In this document: piece after piece, positions 17,915 through 26,924 of the stretch | How positions within the stretch are numbered: the first letter of the stretch is position 1 | Layout of the letters: the number at the start of each line of letters is the position of its first letter | Assembly: GCA_041402125.1 (NCBI GenBank) | Contig: JAWKSY010000007.1 | Coordinates: 200,420-264,419, forward strand | Reading direction: 5' to 3' | Source of the DNA: JAWKSY01 sp041402125 | Lineage (GTDB): Bacteria; Planctomycetota; GCA-002687715; DRQF01 | Length of the DNA stretch: 64,000 nt | The notes under the pieces: generated by a model | The model's database searches: none | What the model saw: the letters and a program-made list of their open reading frames with translations, nothing else | Told to the model about the DNA's origin: nothing | Program-made: the position numbers and the translations under genes

Positions 17915-17937
17915 CCCTCCACAGACGGGAGAGATTG

Positions 17938-20499
17938 ATGATCGCTTCGCGCAAGTCCGCCCTCAGTGTCGTCGCGATCCTCGCGTTCGGCCTCGCCTTC
18001 ACGGCCTGCGGCACGGATGGTGAGGACGCCGAGACGGCGGGGATGATGGAGAACGAGTCGACGCCGATGGCCGCGCCCGCGGCGATGGGTGATCAGGACT
18101 CGATGATCGACGAGGCCGCGGCCGACGCGGAGCGTCGTCAGGCGCAGGTTCGCGCGCTCATCAACCGTGGTATCCAGGCCGCGAACGAGGGCCGCCACGC
18201 CGACGCGAAGGGCTACTTCCGCCAGGCGCTCGACTACGAACCGACGAACGCGGAGGCCGCGCTCGGCTACGAGTCGATGGTCAAGATCCTCAACGGCGAT
18301 CCCAACGTCGATCCCGCCTTCAACGATCAGGTCGCGCGCGTCCTCCGCGCCCGCGCGAAGGCCAACGAGCTCTTCCGCGAGGGCCTCGAGGACCGCAAGG
18401 CCGGCAACCTCGACGCCGCGGTCGTGAAGCTCGAGCAGTCCTACGAGCTCATCAAGTGGAACGAGTCGCCGCTCCCGACCGACCTCAAGGTTGCGGTCGT
18501 GAAGCGCGCCCTCGACGAGACGCGGGACCTGAAGGACCGCATGGATCGCGATCGCGACCAGGCCGACCGCGCCAAGGCGCGCGCCGCCCTCGCGGCCGAG
18601 GAGGAGCGCGAGCGCCAGCTCCTCGAGCGTCGCAAGCGCAACCTGTGGGACAACCTCGTCGAGAAGTTCGAGCAGGAGCAGTACAAGCGCGCGATGCACA
18701 TCGCGGATCAGATCATCCTGCTCGACAACTTCGACGAGAACGCGAAGCGCGTCCGCGAGGCCGCGCGCAAGGCCGATCTCGCCCTCCAGCGCCGCGAGCA
18801 CATCGACAACGTCCGCGAGGAGACCCAGCGCATCCTCGAGGACATGAAGATGACGAACCTTCCGCAGACCGACACGGTCGTGTTCCCGCCGGACTGGTCC
18901 GAGCGGGGCCGCGAGCCGCGCATCTCGGCCGAGGCGGAGGAGATCTCCGAGGCCGATCGCGCCGTGATGGCGAAGCTCTCCGGCACCGTCCTCCCGAAGG
19001 TGGACTGGAGCGGCAAGTCCATGGGCGACGTCGTCGACGAGCTCCGCGCCCAGGTCGGCGTCAACATCTTCCAGACCCCCGAGGCCCGCACCGCGGCCGA
19101 GGACGGCGGCGAGCTGAACCTCGAGTTCACCCAGGTCTCGGCCGAGTACGCCCTGGCCGCGGCGGTCGCCCAGCTCGGCGTGGTGTTCAAGGTCCAGAAC
19201 GGTCTCGTCCGCATCCAGACCAAGGAAGAGGCGGCGAAGAACAAGGTCGTCGAGTTCTACGACGTCCGCGACCTCGTCAGCCCGATCCAGTCCTTCCCCG
19301 GCGTCGCCCTCAACCTCAATCCCTCGGGCGTCAGCCTCGAGGACCTCGAGGAGCCCGAGGAAGGCGATCCGAACATGGCCATCGACATGGAGAAGCTGAT
19401 CGACCTGATCAAGCGCGCCGTCGATCCGGCCTGGGAGGAGGACGCGGGCAACCGTCTCGACCCGAAGAATGGCACCCTGATCGTGCGTCAGACTCCGGAG
19501 AAGCAGCGCCTCGTGCGTCAGCTCCTCGGTGACCTGCGCAAGAACACCGGCATCCAGGTCAGCATCGAGACCCGCTTCATCGAGATCGAGAACAACTTCC
19601 TCGAGGACATCGGCGTCGACCTCCGCGGTCTCGGCGACAACTCGGGCGGCATCGGCGTCGCGGGCCCCGGCAACAACCGTCCCTTCGACGACTTCGGTCA
19701 GGCGGGCGGCACCGGCGTCGGCACCCCGGCGAACCCGGTCGGCATCGGCACCGGCAACGACGCGGGCCTGTTCTTCTCGGGCCGCGGCGGCGACACCGAC
19801 ATCCGCGCCCGGGCGGAGAACCTCTTCGACGAGGTCCTCGGCGATCCGAACATCATCGACGGCACCGGCGGCCTGAGCTTCCAGTTCGCCTACCTCGACG
19901 ACGTCCAGCTCGAGGCGATCCTGCGAGCGGTCCAGAAGTACGAGCGCATCAACACGGTCACCGCGCCGAACCTGCTCGTCTACAACACCCAGCGCGCGAA
20001 CCTGACCGTTCTCAACGAGGTGTCCTACATCAAGGACTACGACGTCGAGATCGCGCAGGCCTCGGTCATCGCCGACCCGATCGTCGACAAGGTCCGCGAG
20101 GGCACCGTCCTCGACGTGCGCCCGATCGTCTCCCACGACCGCCGCTTCATCACCCTCGAGCTGCGTCCGACGGTCGCGACCCTGGTCCGTCCGATCCGCC
20201 AGTTCACCACGAACCTCGCGGTCGGCTCCGCGGTCACGATCCAGCTCCCCGAGCTCCGCAAGCAGAGCGTCTCGACGACGGTCGTCGTGCCGGACCAGGG
20301 CACGCTGCTGCTCGGCGGCCTGAAGTTCGCCCAGGAGCAGTCGCTCGATTCGGGAGTTCCTTTCCTCAAGGACATCCCGATCCTCAGCTTCTTCTTCTCG
20401 CGCAAGGGCAAGTCGAGCCTCCAGCGCGACGTGATCGTCCTGCTCAAGGCCAAGATTGTCATCATGGACGAGCTCGAGCCGACGACCACCGCTCCCTGA
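17938..20499 (+). CDS. Outer-membrane secretin lipoprotein 1 (GspD/PilQ superfamily) with TPR-like N-terminus
   Basis: 853 residues. The signal peptide ends F-T-A-C with lipidated Cys24; a Met-rich acidic linker follows (about residues 37-60, five Met). Residues 65-330 are TPR-like helices and charged coiled coil, about 335-430 an STN/N0-like domain (DWSGKSMGDVVDELRAQ), and 500-840 the secretin core: IQVSIETRFIEIENNFLEDIG, the Gly-rich gate loop, PNLLVYNTQRANLTVLNEVSY, VLDVRPIVSHDRRFITLELRP and TLLLGGLKF. Secretins form the gated outer-membrane ring of type II secretion and type IV pili. A paralogue with the same plan is at 29.3 kb. The ATG follows a GA-rich stretch; an in-frame TTG one codon earlier is less likely. 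Confidence 0.88.
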   Translation: MIASRKSALSVVAILAFGLAFTACGTDGEDAETAGMMENESTPMAAPAAMGDQDSMIDEAAADAERRQAQVRALINRGIQAANEGRHADAKGYFRQALDYEPTNAEAALGYESMVKILNGDPNVDPAFNDQVARVLRARAKANELFREGLEDRKAGNLDAAVVKLEQSYELIKWNESPLPTDLKVAVVKRALDETRDLKDRMDRDRDQADRAKARAALAAEEERERQLLERRKRNLWDNLVEKFEQEQYKRAMHIADQIILLDNFDENAKRVREAARKADLALQRREHIDNVREETQRILEDMKMTNLPQTDTVVFPPDWSERGREPRISAEAEEISEADRAVMAKLSGTVLPKVDWSGKSMGDVVDELRAQVGVNIFQTPEARTAAEDGGELNLEFTQVSAEYALAAAVAQLGVVFKVQNGLVRIQTKEEAAKNKVVEFYDVRDLVSPIQSFPGVALNLNPSGVSLEDLEEPEEGDPNMAIDMEKLIDLIKRAVDPAWEEDAGNRLDPKNGTLIVRQTPEKQRLVRQLLGDLRKNTGIQVSIETRFIEIENNFLEDIGVDLRGLGDNSGGIGVAGPGNNRPFDDFGQAGGTGVGTPANPVGIGTGNDAGLFFSGRGGDTDIRARAENLFDEVLGDPNIIDGTGGLSFQFAYLDDVQLEAILRAVQKYERINTVTAPNLLVYNTQRANLTVLNEVSYIKDYDVEIAQASVIADPIVDKVREGTVLDVRPIVSHDRRFITLELRPTVATLVRPIRQFTTNLAVGSAVTIQLPELRKQSVSTTVVVPDQGTLLLGGLKFAQEQSLDSGVPFLKDIPILSFFFSRKGKSSLQRDVIVLLKAKIVIMDELEPTTTAP

Positions 20500-20547
20500 G
20501 CCGCGCCCCGGTCCCCGGCGTCACGCGTCGGGGATCGGCATGACCCG

Positions 20548-20580
20548 AAGGAGCTCCCCCGCCGCGCGAGGGAGCTCCTT
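20548..20580 (+). terminator. Perfect 11-bp hairpin after secretin gene 1
   Basis: AAGGAGCTCCC (20548-20558) pairs exactly with GGGAGCTCCTT (20570-20580) over an 11-base loop. No long T run follows, so it is a terminator or an mRNA-end stabiliser. Confidence 0.5.
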
Positions 20581-20598
20581 CGCGTCAAAGTCCGAACC

Positions 20599-20627
20599 TT
20601 CGACTCCGCGAGGCCGTTTGCTACCGT
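20599..20627 (+). promoter_or_regulatory. Weak candidate promoter for the TPR-TolQR genes
   Basis: TTCGAC, 17 bases, TACCGT, placed between the hairpin above and the TPR gene. Both boxes match the consensus poorly; position is the main argument. Confidence 0.25.
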
Positions 20628-20712
20628 GACCCTCCCGAGCGCCCCGCACCGAACCTTCCCGCACATCGGACACGCGGTGTCCATCCAACGCAGCACAGAC
20701 GAGGAGCAGAGC

Positions 20713-23709
20713 ATGCCTCGCCGGAATGTCGTCCGTCCCGTCCTCATCGCCCTCGCGGCGCTGGTCTTCCTCGGTCTCGCCGCCCCCGGCGCTCGCGCTC
20801 AGTACGAGTACGAGTGGGGCCGGGCCCTCATGGAGGACTACTACTACGAGGACCTCGCCGAGAACGTCTTCACCAAGCTGTCGAAGAGCTCGGACAAGGC
20901 GCGGAAGAACGAGGGCCTCCTGGGCCTCTCCAGCCTGAAGCGCCGCCTCGCGCGCCGGGCCGACGACGTGGCGAAGCGCGCCGAGTTCAACGACGCCTCG
21001 CTGGAGCTCCTCGAGCAGGTCTCGAAGAACCTCGACCGCTCCTCGACGATCTACTGGGACACCCAGTTCGATCTCGCGGACACGCTCGAGGAGGTCGTCT
21101 CCGAGGACATCGACCTCATCAAGGCGGGGCGCGTGCCCGCCGACAAGCTCGAGGAGTACCGCAAGCGGAACCGCAACCGACTCGACCGCGCCGCCGTCAT
21201 CTACGAGCAGGCCGCCACCGAGTACCGTGATCGCGACCGCGAGGAGGATCTCGACGGCTGGGCGCTCGGTCAGAAGGCGACGCTGATGGGGATCATCCTC
21301 AACCTGCGCCGCGCCGAGCTCGTCGCCACCGATCCCAAGATGGTCGACTCGCCCGGACGCGAGGCGGGCCTGCGCGACATGCAGCAGAACCTCGAGGACT
21401 TCGCCCTCGAGAACGACGGCTACCTCTTCGGCATGCACGGGTACTACTACCTCGGGCGCGTGAAAGAGGAGCTCAACGGCATCAAGCAGCGCGTGTCGAA
21501 CGAGGACGTCATCGCGTCCTACCACGCGGTGCCCGCCCTCTCGATCGTGACCCCGCAGAACTGGGTCTCCGATCCCGAGGATCCCGAGTCGCGCTGGGAG
21601 CCGCTGAACGCCGGCGTCCAGTGGCTGAACCAGCGCGCCTACCTGTCGCTGCTCGAGTTCACGAACCGTCGCGGCCTGTCCGAGAAGACGATCGCCTTCG
21701 GCGAGGAGTTCCGGAACAACTGGAAGGCCTGCGGCTACGAGTTCAACGTCCTCGGCGATCTCGCCCTCGTCGAGCTCGCGCGCGCCTACCAGGGCAACGG
21801 CCAGTCGGCCGAGGCCCTCGAGATCGCGGCCATGGTCTCCGCCAAGGGCGGCTACCAGGGACAGGAGGCCGACAAGCTCATGTCGGTCATCATCCGCACC
21901 ACCGAAGACACCGCGCTCTTCGCCCCGCGCATGCTGGCGGCGGGCGCGAACGGCGCCTACCTCGCCGGACGCAAGAACGACGAGAAGTACTTCGAGTCGA
22001 TCGAGCTCTACCGGGCGCTCCTGCTGAACCTCGACAAGGTCACGGACGAGTCCGAGCGCAACGAGATGGGCCGCACCGCGGGTTATCGCATCGGCATCAT
22101 GCTCGACCGCCTCGGCCGCAAGCTCGAGTCGGCCGCGGCGCTCGAGGCGACCTACAAGCGCTTCAACAACGAGAAGGCGATCGAGGACCCGAAGCTCAAC
22201 GAGAAGGTGAGCCGCTACTGGCTCTCCGTCCTCCGCGAGTTCCGCCAGGCCACCGGTGACAGCGAGCACGCCAAGGCGCTCGTGTCGGCGGCCGAGAACT
22301 TCGTGATCGCCAACCCGCCGAAGGGCTCGCTGGGGACCGGCGTCATCGCCCTCCAGTGGCGGAAGGCGGAGAACCTCCGCCGTCAGAAGAACTACGACGC
22401 GGCGCTCACCAACTATCGCGAACTCATCGCGAACGGCGGCGAGTACAAGGAGCGCGCGATGGTGCGCGCGGCCGAGGTCGAGGCCGACAAGCTCGCGAAG
22501 AACAAGGAGGCGACCCCCGAGGACTGGCTCGGCATCGCCAAGACCTTCGAGGACTACAAGAAGTACGCGGCGACCACGCCGGAGACCGAGCCGGCCCGCC
22601 TCGAGGCGCGCCGCGAGGCGCTCCGCGACGCCGACATGCAGATCATCTCGGCCCTGGCGCGCGCGGCGGCGGCCACGAAGGCCGACTCCGACAAGCTGCC
22701 GATCTACGAGAATATCGTGGCGGTCAGCCAGGGCTTCGACGATCGCACGACCTCCAAGGAGGCGCGCAGCTTCGTCCGCCAGCAGCGGGTCGTCGCGCTC
22801 ACGAAGCTCGATCGCCTCGCCGAGGCCGAGCAGTCCTTCGACCGCCTCGTCGCGGACGATCCCGACTACTCCTCGATCCCGCTCGCGGCCCAGATCCTCG
22901 GCCTCGCCCTGCGCGACAAGGCCGACGCCATGCCGGGCCTGACGCCCGACCAGCGCGAGAAGCGCAACGTCGCGCGGCTCCGCGCCGGCAGCGTGCTGCG
23001 GACCTGGATCCTCAAGAAGCCGCAGAAGAAGTCGGGCTACTACACGCTCGTGTACCGACTCTTCTACGACGCCGAGGACTGGGACGGCGCCTTCGAGATC
23101 CTCAAGATCGCCTACGACAAGTTCTCCGGAAAGCCGGGCCAGCAGAAGTCGGTCGAGTTCTTCCGGCAGCGCATGGCGCGCTGCATGCTCGGCAAGGCGG
23201 AGAAGGCCTACAACGACGGCAACAAGGAGGAGGCTTCCAAGCTCTTCGCCGACGCCGGCGTCATCTACCGCGAGATCATGATCTCGACCGACGCGGCCAC
23301 GGGTGAGGTGAAGGTCTCGGCGCCGACGAGCATCCTCGCCGAGGGCGCCCTCACGATCGGCGGCTTCGTCGTCGGTCCCGATCGCCGCGGTCAGTACAAC
23401 TTCTTCGCGCCGGAGAACGTCGACTTCGAGCTCGCCCAGGAGATCTGGACGAAGGTCGAGCGCTTCATGAAGAAGAAGCAGGGCAAGACGGCCGAGGAGC
23501 AGATCGAGTACGACGACCTCGCGCTGAAGGCCCGCTTCTACATCTTCCTGATGGAATTCCAGATCGCGAAGGCCAAGAACGACTCCGCGCGCCTGCAGCG
23601 GGTCCTGAAGAACCTCCGCTTCAAGGACCAGAAGGAAGGCGGCCAGCCCGGCGGCCCCGACTGGGCTCCCAAGTACAAGTGGCTGATCCTCCAGCTCTCG
23701 CGCGGTTGA
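20713..23709 (+). CDS. Large secreted TPR-repeat protein
   Basis: 998 residues. A clear Sec signal peptide (MPRRNVVRPV, hydrophobic core, cleavage after Ala-Arg-Ala29) precedes a mature protein starting QYEYEWGRALMEDYYYEDLA. The whole length is helical tetratricopeptide-like repeats, for example AEALEIAAMVSAKGGY, AENLRRQKNYDAALTNYREL, EKAYNDGNKEEASKLFADAG. The start is the ATG after GAGGAG. It is followed closely by a second secreted TPR protein and the TolQ-TolR-TolR set, so it may be a periplasmic scaffold for that motor. Function otherwise unknown. Confidence 0.75.
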   Translation: MPRRNVVRPVLIALAALVFLGLAAPGARAQYEYEWGRALMEDYYYEDLAENVFTKLSKSSDKARKNEGLLGLSSLKRRLARRADDVAKRAEFNDASLELLEQVSKNLDRSSTIYWDTQFDLADTLEEVVSEDIDLIKAGRVPADKLEEYRKRNRNRLDRAAVIYEQAATEYRDRDREEDLDGWALGQKATLMGIILNLRRAELVATDPKMVDSPGREAGLRDMQQNLEDFALENDGYLFGMHGYYYLGRVKEELNGIKQRVSNEDVIASYHAVPALSIVTPQNWVSDPEDPESRWEPLNAGVQWLNQRAYLSLLEFTNRRGLSEKTIAFGEEFRNNWKACGYEFNVLGDLALVELARAYQGNGQSAEALEIAAMVSAKGGYQGQEADKLMSVIIRTTEDTALFAPRMLAAGANGAYLAGRKNDEKYFESIELYRALLLNLDKVTDESERNEMGRTAGYRIGIMLDRLGRKLESAAALEATYKRFNNEKAIEDPKLNEKVSRYWLSVLREFRQATGDSEHAKALVSAAENFVIANPPKGSLGTGVIALQWRKAENLRRQKNYDAALTNYRELIANGGEYKERAMVRAAEVEADKLAKNKEATPEDWLGIAKTFEDYKKYAATTPETEPARLEARREALRDADMQIISALARAAAATKADSDKLPIYENIVAVSQGFDDRTTSKEARSFVRQQRVVALTKLDRLAEAEQSFDRLVADDPDYSSIPLAAQILGLALRDKADAMPGLTPDQREKRNVARLRAGSVLRTWILKKPQKKSGYYTLVYRLFYDAEDWDGAFEILKIAYDKFSGKPGQQKSVEFFRQRMARCMLGKAEKAYNDGNKEEASKLFADAGVIYREIMISTDAATGEVKVSAPTSILAEGALTIGGFVVGPDRRGQYNFFAPENVDFELAQEIWTKVERFMKKKQGKTAEEQIEYDDLALKARFYIFLMEFQIAKAKNDSARLQRVLKNLRFKDQKEGGQPGGPDWAPKYKWLILQLSRG

Positions 23710-23733
23710 CGGTCGGTTGAAAGGACGAAGACG

Positions 23734-24822
23734 ATGAGAAACCTCACTGCCATCCTCCTCGCGCTGGCCCTCGTGGCGCCGACGCTCCTCGCCGACACGA
23801 TCGTCCTGCGCGGTCAGCCCGCGATCAGCGGCGTGAAGGTCCAGAAGGAGGACCTGCTCGAGATCGCCTACACGAAGGGCACCGGCGGTCGCCGGCTCAC
23901 GGTGCCCACCGTCGACGTGATCGAGGTCATCTACGACGCGCCGCCGACCGAGTACCGCCTCGGCGTCGAGTCGCTGAACCTCGGCGACGCCGTCAACGCG
24001 ATCCCGCACCTCGAGGCCTCGCTCCGCGATGAGGTCGGCCAGGCGCCCTGGGTCAAGGAGTACGCCGGCGTCGCGCTCGGTCGGGCCTACCTCGCCTCGG
24101 GTCGCTTCGGCGACGCGGTGAAGACCTTCGACGCCGCGCTGACCGCGAAGCCCGATTCGCGCTTCCTGAAGAAGATCGCCTTCGACCTCGCGCTCTGCCA
24201 CGCGAAGCTCGCCGACTCCGCCAAGGCGATCTCGGCGCTCGACAAGCTCCAGCAGACGGTGGAGTCGAAGAAGGTCCCCGGGACCTGGTCCCTCGAGGCG
24301 CAGGTCATGAAGGGCGAGGTCCTCATCGCCTCCGGGAAGCCGGGCGACGCGGCCACCGCGATGCAGGACTACGCGAGCAAGAACCAGCCCCGCGATGACG
24401 CCGATCCGAAGGCGCCGCTGTGGGTGCGGGCGAAGCGACTCCAGGTCGAGGCCTTGATCGCCGCGAAGAACGTCGATCTCGCCAAGGGCGTGGCGAAGGA
24501 CCTGCAGGACAAGTCGGGGCAGGGCCCCTGGGCCGAGGCCGCGAGCCGCAACGCCCGGGCCGCGGTGGCGATCGCCGAGAAGGCCACCGGGAACGAGCTC
24601 CTGAGGGCCGCGGAGCTGCTCGTCAGGGCCAAGACGGAAAACTCCCGGGCCGTTTCCGAGCTTCCGACGACTTGCTATCTTCTTGGCCTCGTGCACCTGG
24701 GGCTGGACGGCACCCTCACCGGCGCCAAGGCCCTGGCCAAGAGCTACTTCGACGAGACGCTGCGCCGCTTTCCCGAGAGTCGCGAGGCTTTCCTGGCCCG
24801 TGAGCAGCTGAAGAAGATCTGA
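23734..24822 (+). CDS. Secreted protein: small beta domain plus TPR repeats
   Basis: 362 residues. Signal peptide cleaved after about Ala20. The next 50 residues form a small beta-rich domain (DTIVLRGQPAISGVKVQ and PTVDVIEVIY) like the one at the start of the protein at 55.1 kb. The rest is TPR-like (YAGVALGRAYLASGRFGDAV, FDLALCHAKLADSAKAISAL) and ends EAFLAREQLKKI. It lies 24 bases after the larger TPR gene and about 100 before the TolQ homologue. Likely a periplasmic scaffold; not assigned to a named family. Confidence 0.7.
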   Translation: MRNLTAILLALALVAPTLLADTIVLRGQPAISGVKVQKEDLLEIAYTKGTGGRRLTVPTVDVIEVIYDAPPTEYRLGVESLNLGDAVNAIPHLEASLRDEVGQAPWVKEYAGVALGRAYLASGRFGDAVKTFDAALTAKPDSRFLKKIAFDLALCHAKLADSAKAISALDKLQQTVESKKVPGTWSLEAQVMKGEVLIASGKPGDAATAMQDYASKNQPRDDADPKAPLWVRAKRLQVEALIAAKNVDLAKGVAKDLQDKSGQGPWAEAASRNARAAVAIAEKATGNELLRAAELLVRAKTENSRAVSELPTTCYLLGLVHLGLDGTLTGAKALAKSYFDETLRRFPESREAFLAREQLKKI

Positions 24823-24929
24823 GGCGACATCCCGCTGCGTCTCGCGCGAGACGAGCAGGGATGCGTCCGGAGGAGAGAGACGGCGGCCTCGATGTCGGTC
24901 GTCGCGAGAATGGGAGACGAGTCGAGAAC

Positions 24930-25610
24930 ATGCGGAACAAAATTACGGCTCTCGTGGCGCTTGCGCCGGCCTTGCTCCTCGGCGGCCCGACGGCCCATGC
25001 GGTCGATGGCAAGACGCTCATCAGTGGCGGCGGCACCATCGGCTACGTGCTCTGGTTCCTGTCGGTCGTCGGTATCGCCCTGATCATCGAGCACTTCATC
25101 AACGTGCGCCGCGAGAAGCTCGCGCCGCCGGAGATCCTCGATGAGGTCGAGCAGATGCTCAACGAGGAGCAGTACCAGCAGGCGCTCGAGGTCTGCGAGT
25201 CCGAGCCGAACTACCTCACCAACGTGCTCGCCGCCGCGCTGCCCAAGATCGAGTTCGGCTACGACTCGATGGAGCAGGCCGCGCACGACATCGCCGAGGA
25301 GGAGGCCATCAAGCTCCACTCGAAGGTGAGCTGGCTCTCGCTGCTCTCCGCCGTCTCGCCGATGCTCGGTCTGCTCGGTACGGTCTGGGGAATGATCGGC
25401 GCGTTCGAGGTCATCGCGAACTCGACGGCTCCCGAGCCGAAGGACTTCGCGGCGACCATCTCGCTCGCGCTCATCACGACCGTTCTCGGTCTGATCGTCG
25501 CCATCCCGATGATGATCGGCTTCTTCTACTTCCGGAACAAGGTCACGCGCATCGTCCTCGAGATCGGCGCCATGACCGAGGACCTGCTGGACCGCTTCCG
25601 CTCGAACTGA
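24930..25610 (+). CDS. exbB: TolQ/ExbB/MotA-family proton channel protein
   Basis: 226 residues. An N-terminal signal-like helix ending AHAVDG is followed by three transmembrane segments. TM1 is in YVLWFLSVVGIALIIEHF; TM2 and TM3 lie at about 130-160 and 175-205 with the conserved block SPMLGLLGTVWGMIGAFE and AATISLALITTVLGLIVAIP. These proteins form the stator pentamer that conducts protons around TolR/ExbD helices. I chose the ATG before RNKITALVALAP; 23 codons more are open upstream but lie in a less hydrophobic leader. Two TolR/ExbD genes follow, a one-plus-two arrangement also known from Myxococcus AglRQS. Confidence 0.88.
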   Translation: MRNKITALVALAPALLLGGPTAHAVDGKTLISGGGTIGYVLWFLSVVGIALIIEHFINVRREKLAPPEILDEVEQMLNEEQYQQALEVCESEPNYLTNVLAAALPKIEFGYDSMEQAAHDIAEEEAIKLHSKVSWLSLLSAVSPMLGLLGTVWGMIGAFEVIANSTAPEPKDFAATISLALITTVLGLIVAIPMMIGFFYFRNKVTRIVLEIGAMTEDLLDRFRSN

Positions 25611-25684
25611 GTCGCGGCCGGTGAGCCGGGGGCGGATCGCCGCGCGGTCCCGTCCTCGTTCCAGGAAAAGCAGGAGTAGGAAAC

Positions 25685-26206
25685 ATGGGAAAGAAGAAAG
25701 TCCGCGAACGCGGCGGTGGCGTCGACGAGGCGATCACCATGGACCTGACGCCGATGATCGACGTCGTGTTCCAGATGATCATGTTCTTCGTCATCATCAC
25801 CGACTTCACCCAGAAGGAGATCGAGCTTCTGCAGCTCCCCTGGTCCACCGTCGGCATCGACGACGAGGGCAAGGAGAAGGGGCGCATCATCATCAACATC
25901 ACCGCACCGCCGAAGGTGCAGGTGGAGGAGCGCAAGGGTCCGATCGACGACGCCAACCAGATCAAGGTCAACGGCCGCCGGATGACCTTCAAGGGTCTGG
26001 CCGAGTACCTGTACGACAACGGCGTCCGCAACCCGGTCTGGCGCGAGCCGGACAACCCGAAGCTCTCCTCGCGTTCGGTGCTCATCCGTTGCGATGAGGC
26101 GCAGGCCTTCGACTACGTCAAGGGCGTGCTGCAGGTGTGCTCGCTTCCGGACGTCGCGATCTACAAGATCGAGATCGCGACCGCCGAGGAGCTGAAGAAG
26201 AACTGA
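25685..26206 (+). CDS. exbD: ExbD/TolR-family protein 1
   Basis: 173 residues: a basic cytoplasmic tail, then DLTPMIDVVFQMIMFFVIIT, the single transmembrane helix with the conserved proton-carrying Asp26, then a periplasmic domain ending KIEIATAEELKKN. The periplasmic part is interrupted by a charged insert (about residues 55-85) relative to short ExbD proteins. It has a good ribosome-binding site (AGGAG). It should insert in the ring of the upstream TolQ homologue and couple proton flow to envelope work. Confidence 0.87.
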   Translation: MGKKKVRERGGGVDEAITMDLTPMIDVVFQMIMFFVIITDFTQKEIELLQLPWSTVGIDDEGKEKGRIIINITAPPKVQVEERKGPIDDANQIKVNGRRMTFKGLAEYLYDNGVRNPVWREPDNPKLSSRSVLIRCDEAQAFDYVKGVLQVCSLPDVAIYKIEIATAEELKKN

Positions 26207-26209
26207 GGA

Positions 26210-26238
26210 CTCGGGACCCGGCCGCGGCCGGGTCCGAG
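26210..26238 (+). promoter_or_regulatory. Strong hairpin between the two exbD genes (attenuator or processing site)
   Basis: The arm from 26210 pairs with the arm 26226-26238 over 13 base pairs with one bulged G. Only two bases remain in the loop if all pairs form, so the top is probably open. It is followed by ATTCCCC, not a T run. It could reduce expression of the second exbD gene and the genes behind it. The remaining 127 bases up to the second exbD gene show nothing else clear. Confidence 0.35.
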
Positions 26239-26365
26239 ATTCCCCTGAACCCGGCGCTCGTCGCCGAGTTCTCACCCGGACGAGCCCCGCCCCGGCGGGG
26301 AGCTGTTCCACGCCGATCAGGCGGCCCCGCTCGCGCGGTGGCCCGGATGAGCTGGAGAACGAAAG

Positions 26366-26902
26366 ATGGCCCGTAAGAAGAGCCCGGTCGAGGAAGAAGC
26401 CGATCTGGACATGACGCCGATGATCGACGTCACGTTCCAGCTCCTGATCTTCTTCATCATCACGCTCAAGTTCCGCACGCTCGAGAAGAAGCTGCTGTCG
26501 TACCTTCCGACCGACTTCGGTCTGAACTCGAGCAGCGAGCCCATCGACGAGCTCTTCGTGACCGTGAAGCTGCGTCAGCCGCCGAAGTCCGAGGCCGGCA
26601 GCGACTGGCGGAGCTCCAAGCTGACGAAGATCTACCTGAACGACGAGAAGCTCGAAGGCACCGTCCGCGAGAACCTCAACGCGATCGCGTCGCGGCTCGA
26701 GACCTTCCGGGCGCAGCAGGTCGAGATCAAGGGCAAGATCGATGCCGGCGCCGGCGTGCCGCACAAGCACGTCGTCACGATGCTCGACCTCTTCTCCCGC
26801 GCGCGCTATTCCTCGGTGACCTTCGTGGGTCTCTCGAAGAACTTCAACATCGTGAAGAGCGACGAGTGGTGGAACAAGGTCCAGCAGAAGCTGGCCGAGT
26901 AG
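26366..26902 (+). CDS. exbD: ExbD/TolR-family protein 2
   Basis: 178 residues, a diverged paralogue of the preceding gene. The helix DMTPMIDVTFQLLIFFIITL carries the conserved Asp21. The periplasmic part ends FVGLSKNFNIVKSDEWWNKV and is unlike that of the first ExbD, so the two probably contact different partners or form a heterodimer. A GGAGAACGAAAG sequence precedes the ATG. Confidence 0.86.
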   Translation: MARKKSPVEEEADLDMTPMIDVTFQLLIFFIITLKFRTLEKKLLSYLPTDFGLNSSSEPIDELFVTVKLRQPPKSEAGSDWRSSKLTKIYLNDEKLEGTVRENLNAIASRLETFRAQQVEIKGKIDAGAGVPHKHVVTMLDLFSRARYSSVTFVGLSKNFNIVKSDEWWNKVQQKLAE

Positions 26903-26924
26903 TCGCGAGGCCCCGAGCTTCGCG

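Noticed and set aside
20521..24696. A 1,391-codon open frame on the minus strand, opposite two TPR genes and the preceding gap
   Set aside because: It is the antisense shadow of GC-rich coding DNA. The plus-strand genes have signal peptides, ribosome-binding sites and TPR patterns; the minus frame is a Leu/Asp/Arg/Val-rich translation with no domain.
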